From: Thalassotalea sp. PS06
Lineage (GTDB): Bacteria; Pseudomonadota; Gammaproteobacteria; Enterobacterales; Alteromonadaceae
Length of the DNA: 64,000 nt
Direction: 5' to 3'
Assembly (NCBI RefSeq): GCF_007197775.1
Contig: NZ_CP041638.1
Span: forward strand, 558,001 to 622,000
Every line of letters begins with the position of its first letter. The stretch's first letter is position 1. A model generated the notes under the pieces. The model ran no database searches. It had not been told where the DNA came from and saw only the letters and a list, made by a program, of their open reading frames with translations. The translations under genes and the position numbers were made by a program. Below are positions 38,557 to 49,157 of the stretch, piece after piece.

Positions 38557-38892
38557 CGCCATTTTACTTGGCGCTGATACTAGTGGTGATAGGAGTGGTA
38601 TCAATCTTAGAGCTAGAGTGCCGGCTTGTCTTCTGTAGATAGAAGGATTTATCGCCGATCCGGTCATCGCCTGTTTAGCCTTTGAAACTTGTAATTTTAC
38701 GTAATCGATTATGACGTTACGAACCCGGTTATGTTAAAATCCCCCACGCATTTGTCGAATAATATCAATCGAACTTGGTATGTGATCCTGGTTTTTGCGC
38801 GGTTCGGTCACAAAACCCCACGAATTCAAAAACTTCTCGCTAACGCCCATTGTTATTAGACTTTCGAGTCAGATTTTAATCCCTAAGGTTAC

Positions 38893-38922
38893 TTGACAGG
38901 CCTTTAACAAACTCACTAAACT
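38893..38922 (+). promoter_or_regulatory. mra (dcw cluster) promoter
   Basis: A perfect TTGACA at 38893-38898 is followed after 18 bp by TAAACT at 38917-38922 (4 of 6). It lies just upstream of the MraZ-type repeats and 109 bp before mraZ, as for Pmra of E. coli. The rest of the 38557-39030 spacer shows no gene. Confidence 0.75.
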
Positions 38923-38930
38923 GTGTAATT

Positions 38931-38958
38931 GTGGGGAAAAGTGGAAAAAAGTGGATCT
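38931..38958 (+). promoter_or_regulatory. MraZ operator repeats
   Basis: Three TGG boxes (38932, 38942, 38952) occur at exact 10-bp spacing with AAAAG between them: TGGGG-AAAAG-TGGAA-AAAAG-TGGAT. MraZ is known to bind TGGG-type repeats with five-base spacers in its own promoter region, so this is the likely autoregulatory site. Confidence 0.75.
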
Positions 38959-39030
38959 TTGTGTGATCTTAACTATATTTAAAATGTTTTACTCACCTAG
39001 TTAGCAACGGAAGATATAAGAATAAGGCTG

Positions 39031-39489
39031 ATGTTTAGAGGCGCAAACAAGGTAACCCTGGACAGTAAATCCCGGCTCACGATACCAACACGGTACCGTG
39101 AGGTTTTGTATGGGGATTTTTCAGGGAAGTTGGTTTGCACGGTCGACATTCAGAACCCATGTCTGTTGCTTTACCCATTATCGGAATGGGAAGAGGTTGA
39201 ACTGAAACTTTCCCGGCTCTCGAGCATGATCCCTGAAGAACGCATGTTCCAACAGGTATTGTTAGGGAACGCAACCGAGTGTGAAATGGACAAAAATGGC
39301 CGCTTGCTAATTGCTCCCGTGCTTAGAGAACATGCTGGTCTTGATAAGGCATGTATGCTGGTCGGCCAATTTAACAAATTCGAAATCTGGCACGAAGCCA
39401 GATGGCAACAACAAATGCAGCAGGGGATCGCCAGTATTCAGTCCGGCGATTTTGAATTAACCGAACGGTTACAGGACTTCTCTTTATAG
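39031..39489 (+). CDS. mraZ: MraZ, transcriptional regulator of the dcw cluster
   Basis: A 152-residue DNA-binding protein made of two SpoVT/AbrB-like domains (about 1-60 and 75-130). [24 protein letters not shown] and [24 protein letters not shown] (in parts) are the family signatures with the DxxGR motif. It represses the mra promoter in E. coli. First gene of the cluster, two bases before rsmH, with its probable operator at 38931-38958. Confidence 0.96.
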   Translation: MFRGANKVTLDSKSRLTIPTRYREVLYGDFSGKLVCTVDIQNPCLLLYPLSEWEEVELKLSRLSSMIPEERMFQQVLLGNATECEMDKNGRLLIAPVLREHAGLDKACMLVGQFNKFEIWHEARWQQQMQQGIASIQSGDFELTERLQDFSL

Positions 39490-39491
39490 TC

Positions 39492-40433
39492 ATGGAACAA
39501 AACTTTAAACATATTTCAGTGCTGCTTGATGAAGCAATTGATGGTCTGGCGATCAAGCCGGACGGGACTTATATCGATTGTACCTTTGGCCGTGGCGGCC
39601 ACTCCGGATTAATTCTCAATAATCTCAATAATGACGGCCGTCTGATTGCCATCGATCGCGATCCTACAGCAATTGCCGCAGCGAAAAAGTATGCGGATGA
39701 CCCAAGATTTCAAATTGTTCACAATGGATTTGCCGAATTAGCCAGTATCGCTTCAGAGCTTTCGCTAACCGATAAAGTTGACGGTATTTTGTTGGATCTG
39801 GGAGTGTCTTCACCGCAATTAGATGATGCCAACCGGGGGTTCAGCTTTATGAAAGATGGCCCGCTGGATATGCGCATGGATACCAGTACAGGGCAAACTG
39901 CTGCTCAGTGGATTGCCAAAGCCGACGTTGAAGATATTACCTGGGTGCTGCGCACCTTTGGCGAAGAAAAGCATGCCTGGCGAATTGCCAATGCCATTGT
40001 CGATGCCCGTGAAGAGCAAGATATTGTCACCACTTCCCAACTGGCAAAAATTATTGCAACTGCGGCACCGCAACGAGAAATCAAAAAGCACCCGGCAACC
40101 CGAAGTTTTCAGGCAATACGCATCTACATCAATAGTGAATTAGAGCAAATTGAAGATGCGTTGAACGCGTCTTTGGATGTATTAAAAGCCGGTGGCCGTT
40201 TAGTGGTCATTAGTTTCCATTCTTTAGAAGACAGAATGGTTAAACAGTTTATGAAGAAACAAAGCCAGGGGAAACAGGTACCTCGGGGCTTACCAATATC
40301 TGAGCAGGAATTGCAAAAAGGCAAGAAATTATCTCTTGTTGGACGTAAGCAAAAACCGAGTAAATCAGAAGTAGAAGAAAACGTTCGATCGCGAAGTTCC
40401 GTGTTACGCGTAGCTGAGCGGTTGAGTAAGTAA
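39492..40433 (+). CDS. rsmH: RsmH (MraW), 16S rRNA N4-cytosine-1402 methyltransferase
   Basis: Methylates N4 of C1402 in 16S rRNA, the partner of RsmI. The 313 residues match E. coli. [13 protein letters not shown], the SAM-binding [36 protein letters not shown] and the C-terminal [12 protein letters not shown] are diagnostic (in parts). It follows mraZ by two bases and precedes ftsL. Confidence 0.97.
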   Translation: MEQNFKHISVLLDEAIDGLAIKPDGTYIDCTFGRGGHSGLILNNLNNDGRLIAIDRDPTAIAAAKKYADDPRFQIVHNGFAELASIASELSLTDKVDGILLDLGVSSPQLDDANRGFSFMKDGPLDMRMDTSTGQTAAQWIAKADVEDITWVLRTFGEEKHAWRIANAIVDAREEQDIVTTSQLAKIIATAAPQREIKKHPATRSFQAIRIYINSELEQIEDALNASLDVLKAGGRLVVISFHSLEDRMVKQFMKKQSQGKQVPRGLPISEQELQKGKKLSLVGRKQKPSKSEVEENVRSRSSVLRVAERLSK

Positions 40434-40477
40434 ACTGCGATTCATGGCGCTATAAATCAAATAACGAACAGGCGGCA

Positions 40478-40792
40478 ATGGCAATGGATAATCAAGGACT
40501 GGTTAAACAAATTTGGCAGGATATTTATCAGTACAAGACGACCTATGTATTGATGTTTGTGCTGCTGATGTCGGCGTTCGCTGTCATTTATTTTACCCAT
40601 TTGAATCGCCAGACTACGACAGAACTGGATCAGTTACTGAGTCAAAAAGATCAGCTGGATATCCAATGGCGCAATTTGATACTTGAACAGAGTGCCTTGG
40701 CGGAACATAGCGAAATTGAGCAAAAAGCAGAAAGCTTTTTACTGATGACCAGACCGTTACCCAAAGACGAAAAAATAATAAAAATACCATGA
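40478..40792 (+). CDS. ftsL: FtsL, divisome membrane protein
   Basis: Bitopic division protein that bridges FtsQ-FtsB and the FtsWI synthase. The 104-residue product has a cytoplasmic N-terminus, one membrane helix (about 22-42, YVLMFVLLMSAFAVIYF) and a periplasmic leucine-zipper-like coiled coil (about 45-95). FtsL sequences diverge strongly, so position between rsmH and ftsI carries much of the assignment. Its stop overlaps the ftsI start as ATGA. Two in-frame ATG codons (40478 and 40484) are possible starts. Confidence 0.92.
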   Translation: MAMDNQGLVKQIWQDIYQYKTTYVLMFVLLMSAFAVIYFTHLNRQTTTELDQLLSQKDQLDIQWRNLILEQSALAEHSEIEQKAESFLLMTRPLPKDEKIIKIP

Positions 40793-42546
40793 CGGCAAAG
40801 AAACCACGGAAAAATAAAGACAACGTGCAACCGATGACCATCGCCTGGCGATTCAATCTGGTGATTGGTGGCATTGCTTTGGTTTTTTTCGGTCTGATTT
40901 TGCGCGCGGCTTACATTCAGGTCATCGAACCGGACATGCTAAAAGCCCAAGGGGATCTGCGCTCACTGCGAACCGCAACTAAAGATACCCACCGTGGCTC
41001 TATTGTTGACCGCAATGGCGAAGAACTCGCGGTAAGCGTTCCCGTGCAAACCGTATACGCCGATCCTAAATATGTCATTGAAAAAGATGGTCTGTCGAAG
41101 ACACGGCGCTTGCAAGCGCTAGCCGATGTCCTTGGTATGGATATTACCACCTTAAGAAAACGTATCGGTACTAACCCGAAAAAACGATTTGTGTACCTTG
41201 CCAGACAAATTAATCCGGCGATCGCCCAATATGTGAAAGAGCTCAAGATCCCGGGCATTCATTTACGTAAAGAATCTAAACGCTTTTATCCAGCAGGTGA
41301 AATTACCGCCCATTTGATTGGCTTTACTGACGTTGATGATAACGGCATTGAAGGTCTTGAGCGTGTTTATAATGATGTATTGACCGGTAAATCGGGCAAA
41401 AAACAATACCGAAAAGATGCCAAAGGCAACCTGATTGAACTTCTCGAGGAGCAAGAAGCTCAGCAGCCTCAGGATATCATTCTTTCGATTGACCAACGCA
41501 TTCAGGCTCTCGCTTACCGGGAATTAGTTGCCGGTATTAAATCATTTAAAGCGGATTCCGGCAGCGCCGTCGTGGTCGATGTGCATACCGGTGAAATTCT
41601 CGCCCTGGTCAATGGCCCGTCATTTAATCCTAATAACCGTAAAGGGGTCGCAACCCACAGATTCCGGAACCGGGCAATAACCGATGTCGTCGAGCCTGGT
41701 TCAACGATGAAGGCGTTAACGGTGCTAAGTGCATTGGAATTTGGCAGTGCAGATACCGAAACTGTGATTAAAACCGGTCAGACAATGCGCATTGGTGGTC
41801 GCCGTGTAACCGACACTCGAGGGTATGGAGAGCAGACGTTAGCGGATATTTTGAAAAATTCTTCGAATGTGGGCTCTGCACGTCTTGCTTTAGACATGCC
41901 GAAAGATTACTTTATCGGGAAGTTTTATGAGATGGGCTTTTCCGAGGATACCGGCACCGGTCTGATTGGCGAAACCTCAGGGATGATTTCGGATAGTAAT
42001 CGTTGGTCAAAACATGAAATAGCCGCCTTGTCATATGGGTATAATTTGGCGATAAGCCCTTTGCAACTGGCTCGTTTTTACGCCGCCCTGGGTAATGGTG
42101 GCATTAAGAAACCACTGTCGGTATTAAAAGATCCAAAATTTAGTCAGGGAGAGCGGGTTGCCTCTGAGGAAAACGTAAAAATACTGGTTGATATGCTAGA
42201 GTTGGCTGTCAAAGATGGCGGCGGTAAGCGGGCAAAAGTTGAAGGCTATCGGGTCGGTGGTAAAACCGGAACCGCAAAGAAATCGATTGCCGGAGGTTAT
42301 GGTAATGATTACCGCGGCTTATTTGCCGGTATTGCGCCCTTATCGGATCCCAAAGTAGTGGTTGTCGTTGTTATCGATGATCCTGCTGGTGATCTATATC
42401 ATGGCGGCGAAATCGCCGCCCCGGTATTTTCAAAAATTATGGCGGGAACGCTGCGCTATCTTAATATAGCGCCGGATGATATCCCGCAGTTGTCAACACA
42501 GGCAACAAGTACACAATCAAGTAGCACAGGAGTGAGCAATGGGTGA
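40789..42546 (+). CDS. ftsI: FtsI (PBP3), septal peptidoglycan transpeptidase
   Basis: Class B penicillin-binding protein that crosslinks septal peptidoglycan with FtsW. The 585-residue protein has one N-terminal membrane helix (about 24-43), a non-catalytic dimerisation domain and a transpeptidase domain with SxxK Ser305-Thr-Met-Lys308, SSN at 358-360 and KTGTA at 492-496. All active-site motifs are intact. It overlaps ftsL by four bases and murE by eight. Confidence 0.97.
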   Translation: MTAKKPRKNKDNVQPMTIAWRFNLVIGGIALVFFGLILRAAYIQVIEPDMLKAQGDLRSLRTATKDTHRGSIVDRNGEELAVSVPVQTVYADPKYVIEKDGLSKTRRLQALADVLGMDITTLRKRIGTNPKKRFVYLARQINPAIAQYVKELKIPGIHLRKESKRFYPAGEITAHLIGFTDVDDNGIEGLERVYNDVLTGKSGKKQYRKDAKGNLIELLEEQEAQQPQDIILSIDQRIQALAYRELVAGIKSFKADSGSAVVVDVHTGEILALVNGPSFNPNNRKGVATHRFRNRAITDVVEPGSTMKALTVLSALEFGSADTETVIKTGQTMRIGGRRVTDTRGYGEQTLADILKNSSNVGSARLALDMPKDYFIGKFYEMGFSEDTGTGLIGETSGMISDSNRWSKHEIAALSYGYNLAISPLQLARFYAALGNGGIKKPLSVLKDPKFSQGERVASEENVKILVDMLELAVKDGGGKRAKVEGYRVGGKTGTAKKSIAGGYGNDYRGLFAGIAPLSDPKVVVVVVIDDPAGDLYHGGEIAAPVFSKIMAGTLRYLNIAPDDIPQLSTQATSTQSSSTGVSNG

Positions 42547-44083
42547 TGTAACTGCTTATTCCATTACCTCGGCACTAGCTAAGTTCAAGATTGCCCTTGA
42601 CCCTAAGCTGGATGCGGATAAAAAACAGATAGTTAATGACTCACGCCAGATCATGGCGGGAGATATATTTGCCGCGGTTCGCGGCACCCTTGGCCAGGGA
42701 CATGTCTTTATCGAATCAGCTATTGCTGCAGGCGCAGCTATGGTGTTGATTGATGTTGATGATGAAGCGGGTCACGGCCAGTTACGCTGGTTAGAAGGGC
42801 CATCGGGACCGGTTGCTGCGGTGGAATTTTATCAACTCGGTGCCAATCTGGCACAGTTAGCGGCAGAATATTATCAGCATCCGGCCAAAGACATGACCTT
42901 GTACGGTGTGACGGGCACGAATGGCAAGACCAGTTGTTGCCAGCTTATCGCCCAATCTCTTGATATCCTAAACAAACCTTCGGCGATGATTGGCACCTTA
43001 GGTGCAGGCGCCGTTGATAATCTGGTTGATATCAATAATACCACCCCAGGACCTACCTTGTTGCAATCTCTGTTAGCGGGTTTCAAAGCCGGTAGCAGAG
43101 AAAACGTGGCGATGGAAGTTTCTTCCCATGCGCTTGAGCAAAAGCGACTGCTACCAGAGCTAATTGATGTCGCAATTTTCACCAACTTAAGTCGTGATCA
43201 CCTTGATTATCATGGTTCGATGCGCGCTTATGGTGATGCCAAAGGCAAATTATTTGTCGCCAATGACACTCAACGCTGGGTGTTAAATGCCGATGACAAA
43301 CAATCCCTTCGTTATTTAGCTAAAGCTTGCGGCAGCAATCCGATTGTAATGTTTTCCTCGACAAAAAATCTGGATGAGCTGCAACAACAATTTACGCAAG
43401 CGAACCATTACGTGATTGCCAGCGATATCAAGTGTCACTCCAAAGGCCTTAATTTTACCCTTAAATCAAGTTGGGGAAGCGTCGCGGTAGCAACGCCATT
43501 ACTCGGTAGGTTTAACGTCGATAACTTACTGGCATGTTTTAGTGCCCTGTTGATTGAAGGCTATGCACTAGATGATATTGCAAATGCCGCAACCAAACTT
43601 CATGCCGTAGCTGGAAGGATGGAAGCTTTCAGTGGCATTGATACCACCACCGCTGTCGTTGACTACGCTCATACGCCCGACGCCCTTGAAAACGCCTTAA
43701 AAGCATGTCGTTATCATAATCCGGCAAATCTTTGGGTAGTATTTGGCTGCGGTGGCGATCGCGACAAAGGCAAAAGACCATTAATGGCGCAGGTGGCAGA
43801 ACAACATGCCGACCATATCATCATTACCAACGACAACCCTCGCTCTGAGAATCCGCAAACCATTGCCGATGAGATCCTCGCCGGATTAAGCAATCAGAGT
43901 CGAGCCGAGATTATCCTCGATCGTCGTCAGGCCGTTTCTGCATCATTAAGCAATGCAGGTCCACAAGACATGGTTTTACTTGCCGGTAAAGGCCATGAAG
44001 ATTACATGATTATTGGTGAAGAGCGCATTGACTATGATGAGCGAGCGTTGGTTGCCGACTATTTTTCCGGGAGTCAGTCATGA
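42539..44083 (+). CDS. murE: MurE, UDP-MurNAc-tripeptide synthetase (meso-DAP adding)
   Basis: Adds the third amino acid to UDP-MurNAc-Ala-Glu. The 514-residue Mur ligase has the ATP loop GVTGTNGKTSCCQL, the central-domain motif NLSRDHLDYHGSM, and DNPRSENP in the C-terminal domain, whose DNPR signature indicates meso-diaminopimelate and not lysine specificity. AGGAGTGAGCA precedes the ATG. It overlaps ftsI by eight bases and murF by four. Confidence 0.97.
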   Translation: MGDVTAYSITSALAKFKIALDPKLDADKKQIVNDSRQIMAGDIFAAVRGTLGQGHVFIESAIAAGAAMVLIDVDDEAGHGQLRWLEGPSGPVAAVEFYQLGANLAQLAAEYYQHPAKDMTLYGVTGTNGKTSCCQLIAQSLDILNKPSAMIGTLGAGAVDNLVDINNTTPGPTLLQSLLAGFKAGSRENVAMEVSSHALEQKRLLPELIDVAIFTNLSRDHLDYHGSMRAYGDAKGKLFVANDTQRWVLNADDKQSLRYLAKACGSNPIVMFSSTKNLDELQQQFTQANHYVIASDIKCHSKGLNFTLKSSWGSVAVATPLLGRFNVDNLLACFSALLIEGYALDDIANAATKLHAVAGRMEAFSGIDTTTAVVDYAHTPDALENALKACRYHNPANLWVVFGCGGDRDKGKRPLMAQVAEQHADHIIITNDNPRSENPQTIADEILAGLSNQSRAEIILDRRQAVSASLSNAGPQDMVLLAGKGHEDYMIIGEERIDYDERALVADYFSGSQS

Positions 44084-45474
44084 TCCAGTTAACCTTATCT
44101 GAAATTGCTAACCATCTGGGCGCAAACCTGATTGGTTCTGATACCACGATAGAATCAGTCAGCACCGATACCCGAGCCCTAAAACAAGGCGATTTGTTTA
44201 TTGCCCTTAAAGGCCCTAACTTTGACGCCCACAATTTTATTCAACAGGCCGAAGATGCAAAATGTAGCGCTGCCATTGTTGAATCTGTGCAGGCTATTAA
44301 CATTCCTCAGTTGGTTGTCGCCGATACTCACAAAGCCCTTGGACAACTCGGCGCTCTGGTTAAAGCCAGAGTGAATCCAAAGACTCTGGCGATAACCGGT
44401 AGTAGTGGCAAAACTACGGTGAAAGAGATGTCTGCGGCGATTCTGGCGCAACTTGGCCAGGTATTAGCAACAGGTGGCAATTTCAATAACGATATTGGCG
44501 TACCTCTTACCTTAATGCGCTTAACCGAAGGCGATGAGTATGCGGTTATTGAGCTAGGTGCTAATCATTTAGGTGAAATTGCGTATACGACAAACCTGAC
44601 TAAGCCAGATGTAGCGATGATCAATAACATTGCTGCCGCGCATCTGGAAGGGTTTGGCGATCTTAACGGTGTTGCCAGAGCCAAAGGTGAGATTTTTGAT
44701 GGTCTTGGTGAACATGGTGTAGGTGCCTATAACTTTGATACGCCATATGCCGATAAGTGGTTATGGCGCCTGCAAGGCAAAGAGACAAAAACTTTCTCTG
44801 GCAGTGATAATCAGCAACAAGCGGATTATTTTGCCAGTGATATTGAAATGGATTCTTTAGGATGTGCTGCGTTCGTACTGCATACCCCCACAGCAAGCAC
44901 AGCGTTGCAGCTACCATTACCCGGCATCCACAATGTCAGTAATGCCGTTGCTGCCGCTACCGTTTGCATGGCAATGGGCGCGACACTCGAGCAGGTTAAG
45001 CAGGGGCTGCAAAGCATGCAGCCGGTTAAAGGACGTTTAAACCTGCACCAATTACCGGGTGAAATGACGCTGATTGACGATACCTACAATGCCAATGTGG
45101 AATCGACCAGAGCTGCAGCGGAACTCTTATCCGGTTACGATGGTCGTACCTTATTGATATTGGGTGACATGGCAGAACTTGGTGAAGATGCCCGTGCATA
45201 CCACCAGGAAATCGGCGAATATGCGCAAAAACAGGGTATTGATAACTTACTTACCTTGGGTGTGCTGAGCCAGTCAGCATCCGATGTCTACGAACAAAAA
45301 GGCCGACATTTCTCATCGCGAGAACTGCTTTTAGATTATTTAAAGCAGTTGTTAGAGACTGAACGTCAGCCAATAACAATATTAGTCAAAGGTTCGCGCA
45401 GTGCGCGGATGGAATTAGTCGTTGCAGATATCGCCGAATGGCGACGCAGTACGACAGGGGGAACAACATGCTAG
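44080..45474 (+). CDS. murF: MurF, UDP-MurNAc-tripeptide:D-Ala-D-Ala ligase
   Basis: Adds D-alanyl-D-alanine to complete the UDP-MurNAc-pentapeptide. The 464 residues include ATP loop [40 protein letters not shown] and [14 protein letters not shown], all MurF-type. Start overlaps murE as ATGA; the stop overlaps the mraY ATG by seven bases. Ddl, which makes its substrate dipeptide, is encoded in the same cluster at 51697. Confidence 0.97.
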   Translation: MIQLTLSEIANHLGANLIGSDTTIESVSTDTRALKQGDLFIALKGPNFDAHNFIQQAEDAKCSAAIVESVQAINIPQLVVADTHKALGQLGALVKARVNPKTLAITGSSGKTTVKEMSAAILAQLGQVLATGGNFNNDIGVPLTLMRLTEGDEYAVIELGANHLGEIAYTTNLTKPDVAMINNIAAAHLEGFGDLNGVARAKGEIFDGLGEHGVGAYNFDTPYADKWLWRLQGKETKTFSGSDNQQQADYFASDIEMDSLGCAAFVLHTPTASTALQLPLPGIHNVSNAVAAATVCMAMGATLEQVKQGLQSMQPVKGRLNLHQLPGEMTLIDDTYNANVESTRAAAELLSGYDGRTLLILGDMAELGEDARAYHQEIGEYAQKQGIDNLLTLGVLSQSASDVYEQKGRHFSSRELLLDYLKQLLETERQPITILVKGSRSARMELVVADIAEWRRSTTGGTTC

Positions 45475-46550
45475 TTTGGTTGGGTGAATATCTTACCCAG
45501 TACTTTAGCGTTTTTAACGTATTTTCATATTTAACCTTTCGGGCGATTGTCAGCACCCTGACCGCCTTGGGGTTGTCACTTTATTTCGGACCGAAACTGA
45601 TTCGGGCATTACAAAAAATGCAAATTGGCCAGACGGTTCGTGATGATGGTCCAGAGAGCCATTTATCAAAATCCGGCACGCCCACCATGGGCGGGATTTT
45701 AATTCTAGGCTCCATTGTTACCAGTATTTTGTTATGGACAGACTTAACAAATCAGTACGTACAAATCGTGTTGTTTGTGATCATCAGTTTCGGCCTGATT
45801 GGTTTCGTCGATGATTATCGGAAAGTGATTCGCAAAGACCCCAATGGCCTGATCGCCAGATGGAAGTATTTCTGGCAAACCGTAGTGGGTTTGATTACGG
45901 CATTTTTTGTCTACTACATTGCAGCTTCGCCAACAGAAACCTCTTTGTTAATCCCGTTCGTAAAAGACGTCATGCCGCAGCTGGGGATCTTTTACATTGT
46001 GTTTGCTTATTTAGTTATTGTCGGTACCTCTAATGCGGTAAACCTAACCGATGGCCTCGACGGTTTGGCCATAGTACCGACCATTTTAGTTGCCGGTGCT
46101 TTCGCGGTTTTCGCATACGTTACCGGTAACCTTAATTTCTCCGAGTATTTGCATTTACCGCACTTGAGAAATGCCAGTGAGTTGGTCGTAGTCTGCACCG
46201 CGATTGTTGGCGCGGGTTTAGGATTCTTATGGTTTAACACATACCCGGCTCAGGTATTTATGGGTGATGTTGGCTCGTTAGCCCTTGGAGCAGCTCTTGG
46301 TGTTATTGCCGTATTGGTAAAACAGGAAATTGTCTTATTTATTATGGGTGGCGTGTTCGTTGTCGAAACCCTATCGGTAATTTTACAGGTTGGTTCATAC
46401 AAGCTCAGAGGCCAGCGAATTTTCCGTATGGCGCCCATTCATCATCATTATGAATTAAAAGGCTGGCCGGAACCTCGGGTTATCGTGCGCTTTTGGATTA
46501 TTTCTATCGTGCTGGTGCTTATTGGCCTGGCAACGCTGAAACTCAGATAA
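45468..46550 (+). CDS. mraY: MraY, phospho-MurNAc-pentapeptide translocase
   Basis: Integral membrane enzyme that makes lipid I by transferring phospho-MurNAc-pentapeptide to undecaprenyl phosphate. I start at [19 protein letters not shown], with GGGGGAA upstream; this gives 360 residues, the same as E. coli. Ten hydrophobic helices and the catalytic blocks [31 protein letters not shown] and the C-terminal [12 protein letters not shown] (His-rich) are all present. The longer ORF start within murF is not supported. Confidence 0.97.
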   Translation: MLVWLGEYLTQYFSVFNVFSYLTFRAIVSTLTALGLSLYFGPKLIRALQKMQIGQTVRDDGPESHLSKSGTPTMGGILILGSIVTSILLWTDLTNQYVQIVLFVIISFGLIGFVDDYRKVIRKDPNGLIARWKYFWQTVVGLITAFFVYYIAASPTETSLLIPFVKDVMPQLGIFYIVFAYLVIVGTSNAVNLTDGLDGLAIVPTILVAGAFAVFAYVTGNLNFSEYLHLPHLRNASELVVVCTAIVGAGLGFLWFNTYPAQVFMGDVGSLALGAALGVIAVLVKQEIVLFIMGGVFVVETLSVILQVGSYKLRGQRIFRMAPIHHHYELKGWPEPRVIVRFWIISIVLVLIGLATLKLR

Positions 46551-46573
46551 AAAAATCAGGAATACAACACAGG

Positions 46574-47914
46574 ATGAAGGAACTGGATTTTCTGCAAGAT
46601 AAACGGATAACGATTCTCGGTCTGGGTGCGACCGGGATGTCCTGTGCCCGCTATCTTGAGCGACAGCAAATTCCGTTTGCAGTGATGGACTCGCGTTCCT
46701 GTGTTCCTGCCTTTGCCGAGGTTAATGCGTTAGAGCAGTGCCAGGGGGTTCACCTTGGTGGCTGGGATAGCGATGTTATTGCCAGCAGCGATGTCATTAT
46801 TGCCAGCCCGGGCGTAGACGTGCAGCAACCGCAAATCCATGATGCTGTTGCGGCTTCTGCCGAGCTAATCGGTGACGTTGAGTTATTTATTCGCGTCAAT
46901 AACAAGCCGGTTGTAGCACTAACCGGTTCTAATGGTAAATCTACCGTAGTGAGCCTAATCGCGCACCTCGCAAAAGCATGCAACATTAACAGCATACTTG
47001 CCGGTAATATCGGAGTGCCAGTACTTGATACGGTTGATGATAGCGCCGATATCGTCATCTTAGAGTTATCCAGTTTTCAATTAGAAATCATGTCGAGCAT
47101 GCGCGCTGAGGTTGGCGGCATTCTCAATATTTGTGATGATCATCTCGATCGTCACAAAACCATGACAAACTATCAGGCGATAAAACAACGCATTTATGGG
47201 ATGAGTAAGTCTTTTGTTTTTAATCGTGAAGATGTGCTGACATACCCTGAAAACGCAAAAGCTCAAGCGATTAGTTTTGGTTTGCAGCAAGGAAAAACCG
47301 GGCATTTTGGCCTGGTTACCACCGATAAAACTTACATTAGTTTTGGCGACCAGAGCTTAATCGCCGCCGATGAACTTCCTGTTGCAGGTCAGCATAATTT
47401 GTTGAATTGCATGGCAGCACTGGCCTATGGGCAACTACTCGGTTGGCCGATGGCGCAAATGCTTGCCGGGTTAAAAACCTTTTCCGGACTTGAACATCGA
47501 TGCCAACGAATTGAATCTTCTGATGGTGTTGCCTGGGTCAATGATTCAAAAGCCACCAATGTCGGTGCCACCCTGGCAGCTATCGATGGTTTAGCGCCAA
47601 CGACCAATAAACTGGTGTTAATCGCTGGTGGCGATGGTAAAGGCGCAGACTTTTCACCGTTGGAAGCGGCACTTAACGATCGGGTCGATACTCTGATCAC
47701 TTTAGGTCAGGACAGACACGCTCTGGCGAATTTAAAAGCTAACACCTCTGTCGTTGATTCGATGATGGAAGCGGTTCGAGTCGCGAAATCCGAAGCTCAA
47801 CCCGGGGATATGGTGTTATTGTCTCCCGCTTGCGCCAGTATTGATATGTACCCAAATTACATGGCCCGCGGTGAAGATTTTCGCCGTTGCATTGAGGAGG
47901 TGCTAAATGACTAA
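46574..47914 (+). CDS. murD: MurD, UDP-MurNAc-L-alanine:D-glutamate ligase
   Basis: Adds D-glutamate to UDP-MurNAc-Ala. I start at MKELDFLQDKRITILGLGATG, giving 446 residues; the ORF extends upstream into mraY, but that part has no homology-like character. The N-terminal Rossmann motif GLGATGMSCARYL, ATP loop LTGSNGKSTVVSL, ILNICDDHLDRHKTM and NDSKATNVGATLAA are present. An AGGA lies 12 bases before the ATG. It overlaps ftsW by eight bases. Confidence 0.96.
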   Translation: MKELDFLQDKRITILGLGATGMSCARYLERQQIPFAVMDSRSCVPAFAEVNALEQCQGVHLGGWDSDVIASSDVIIASPGVDVQQPQIHDAVAASAELIGDVELFIRVNNKPVVALTGSNGKSTVVSLIAHLAKACNINSILAGNIGVPVLDTVDDSADIVILELSSFQLEIMSSMRAEVGGILNICDDHLDRHKTMTNYQAIKQRIYGMSKSFVFNREDVLTYPENAKAQAISFGLQQGKTGHFGLVTTDKTYISFGDQSLIAADELPVAGQHNLLNCMAALAYGQLLGWPMAQMLAGLKTFSGLEHRCQRIESSDGVAWVNDSKATNVGATLAAIDGLAPTTNKLVLIAGGDGKGADFSPLEAALNDRVDTLITLGQDRHALANLKANTSVVDSMMEAVRVAKSEAQPGDMVLLSPACASIDMYPNYMARGEDFRRCIEEVLND

Positions 47915-49157
47915 AGCAACTCCGGGATTGCCGGCAACAGGTATGCCAGTGTGGGAGCAGTGGTTTAACTTCAAAGACAACAATCAACAACCTCTGACAT
48001 TCGACCGTGGTTTCTTACTGTTGGCGTTAGCCTTGTATCTGATTGGTATGGTCATGGTGGCCAGTTCCTCGATGCCTGTCGCTGAGCGCCTGTTCGACAA
48101 CCCTTTTCATTTTGTTTTTCGTCACGGCTTTTTTATCGTCGTTAGTTTAATCATTGCCGTCGCAGCCCTTACCCGACCAATGCAACAATGGCATCAGGCC
48201 AGCGGTTACTTATTGGTTCTGGCCATTGTAATGCTGGCTGCGGTACTGGTAATTGGCCGAACCGTAAATGGTTCAACCCGATGGATTGCATTGGGGCCGA
48301 TTAACATTCAGGCGGCGGAGCCGGCGAAGTTATTCTTCTTCTGTTACCTGTCAGCGTATCTGGTGCGTAAAAAAGACGAAATCAAAGAGCAGATTAAGGG
48401 TTTTATTAAGCCCCTTTTGGTGCTAGGTTTTCTTGGGTTTTTATTGCTAATGCAGCCAGACTTGGGAACTGCGGTAGTGATGTTCATTACCACCATTGGT
48501 TTGTTGTTCCTTGCTGGTGCCAAACTTTGGCAGTTTATCGGTGTGGCGGTAATTGGCCTGGCTTCCATTTCTTTACTTGTTGTTATTTCACCTTATCGTT
48601 GGCGCCGTATCACCGCGTTTTTAGATCCCTGGGCCAGACCTTTTGATGAAGGCTATCAGCTGACCCAGTCGTTGATGGCGTATGGCCGTGGCGAAACCTT
48701 CGGGCAGGGTTTAGGTAATAGTATTCAAAAACTGGAATATTTACCGGAAGCCCATACTGATTTTGTTATGGCGGTAATTGGCGAAGAGTTTGGCTTCCTT
48801 GGAATTTTGGTAATTTTATTAATTTGCCTGACTTTAGTCATTAAGGCCTTGTTTTTGGGGAAACGCGCCCTACTTAATGAAAAATATTTTGAAGGCTATT
48901 TTGCCTACGCCATCGGCATCTGGTTCAGTTTCCAGATAGCGGTAAATGTAGGCGCAAGTGCTGGTGTCTTTCCTACCAAAGGTTTAACTATGCCATTAAT
49001 CAGTTATGGCGGTAGTTCAATGATAGTAATGACATTAGCAATAGTTGTCCTGATCCGCATCGATCATGAATTACGAGTGCAGGCGATTAATGCAACCAAC
49101 AAAACCGCAACCAAAGCGAAACGACGTAAGAAATCCGTTGGAGGTGAAGATGAATAA
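47907..49157 (+). CDS. ftsW: FtsW, SEDS-family septal glycosyltransferase
   Basis: Polytopic inner-membrane enzyme that polymerises lipid II at the septum with FtsI. The 416 residues contain about ten helices. Conserved SEDS parts are NGSTRWIALGPINIQAAEPAKL, LLLMQPDLGTAVV, the region QSLMAYGRGETFGQGLGNSIQKLEYLPEAHTDFV (shown in part: GQGLGNSIQKLEYLPEAH), GEEFGFLG and GLTMPLISYGGSS. N- and C-terminal cytoplasmic tails are basic. Overlaps murD and murG by eight bases each. Confidence 0.96.
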   Translation: MTKATPGLPATGMPVWEQWFNFKDNNQQPLTFDRGFLLLALALYLIGMVMVASSSMPVAERLFDNPFHFVFRHGFFIVVSLIIAVAALTRPMQQWHQASGYLLVLAIVMLAAVLVIGRTVNGSTRWIALGPINIQAAEPAKLFFFCYLSAYLVRKKDEIKEQIKGFIKPLLVLGFLGFLLLMQPDLGTAVVMFITTIGLLFLAGAKLWQFIGVAVIGLASISLLVVISPYRWRRITAFLDPWARPFDEGYQLTQSLMAYGRGETFGQGLGNSIQKLEYLPEAHTDFVMAVIGEEFGFLGILVILLICLTLVIKALFLGKRALLNEKYFEGYFAYAIGIWFSFQIAVNVGASAGVFPTKGLTMPLISYGGSSMIVMTLAIVVLIRIDHELRVQAINATNKTATKAKRRKKSVGGEDE

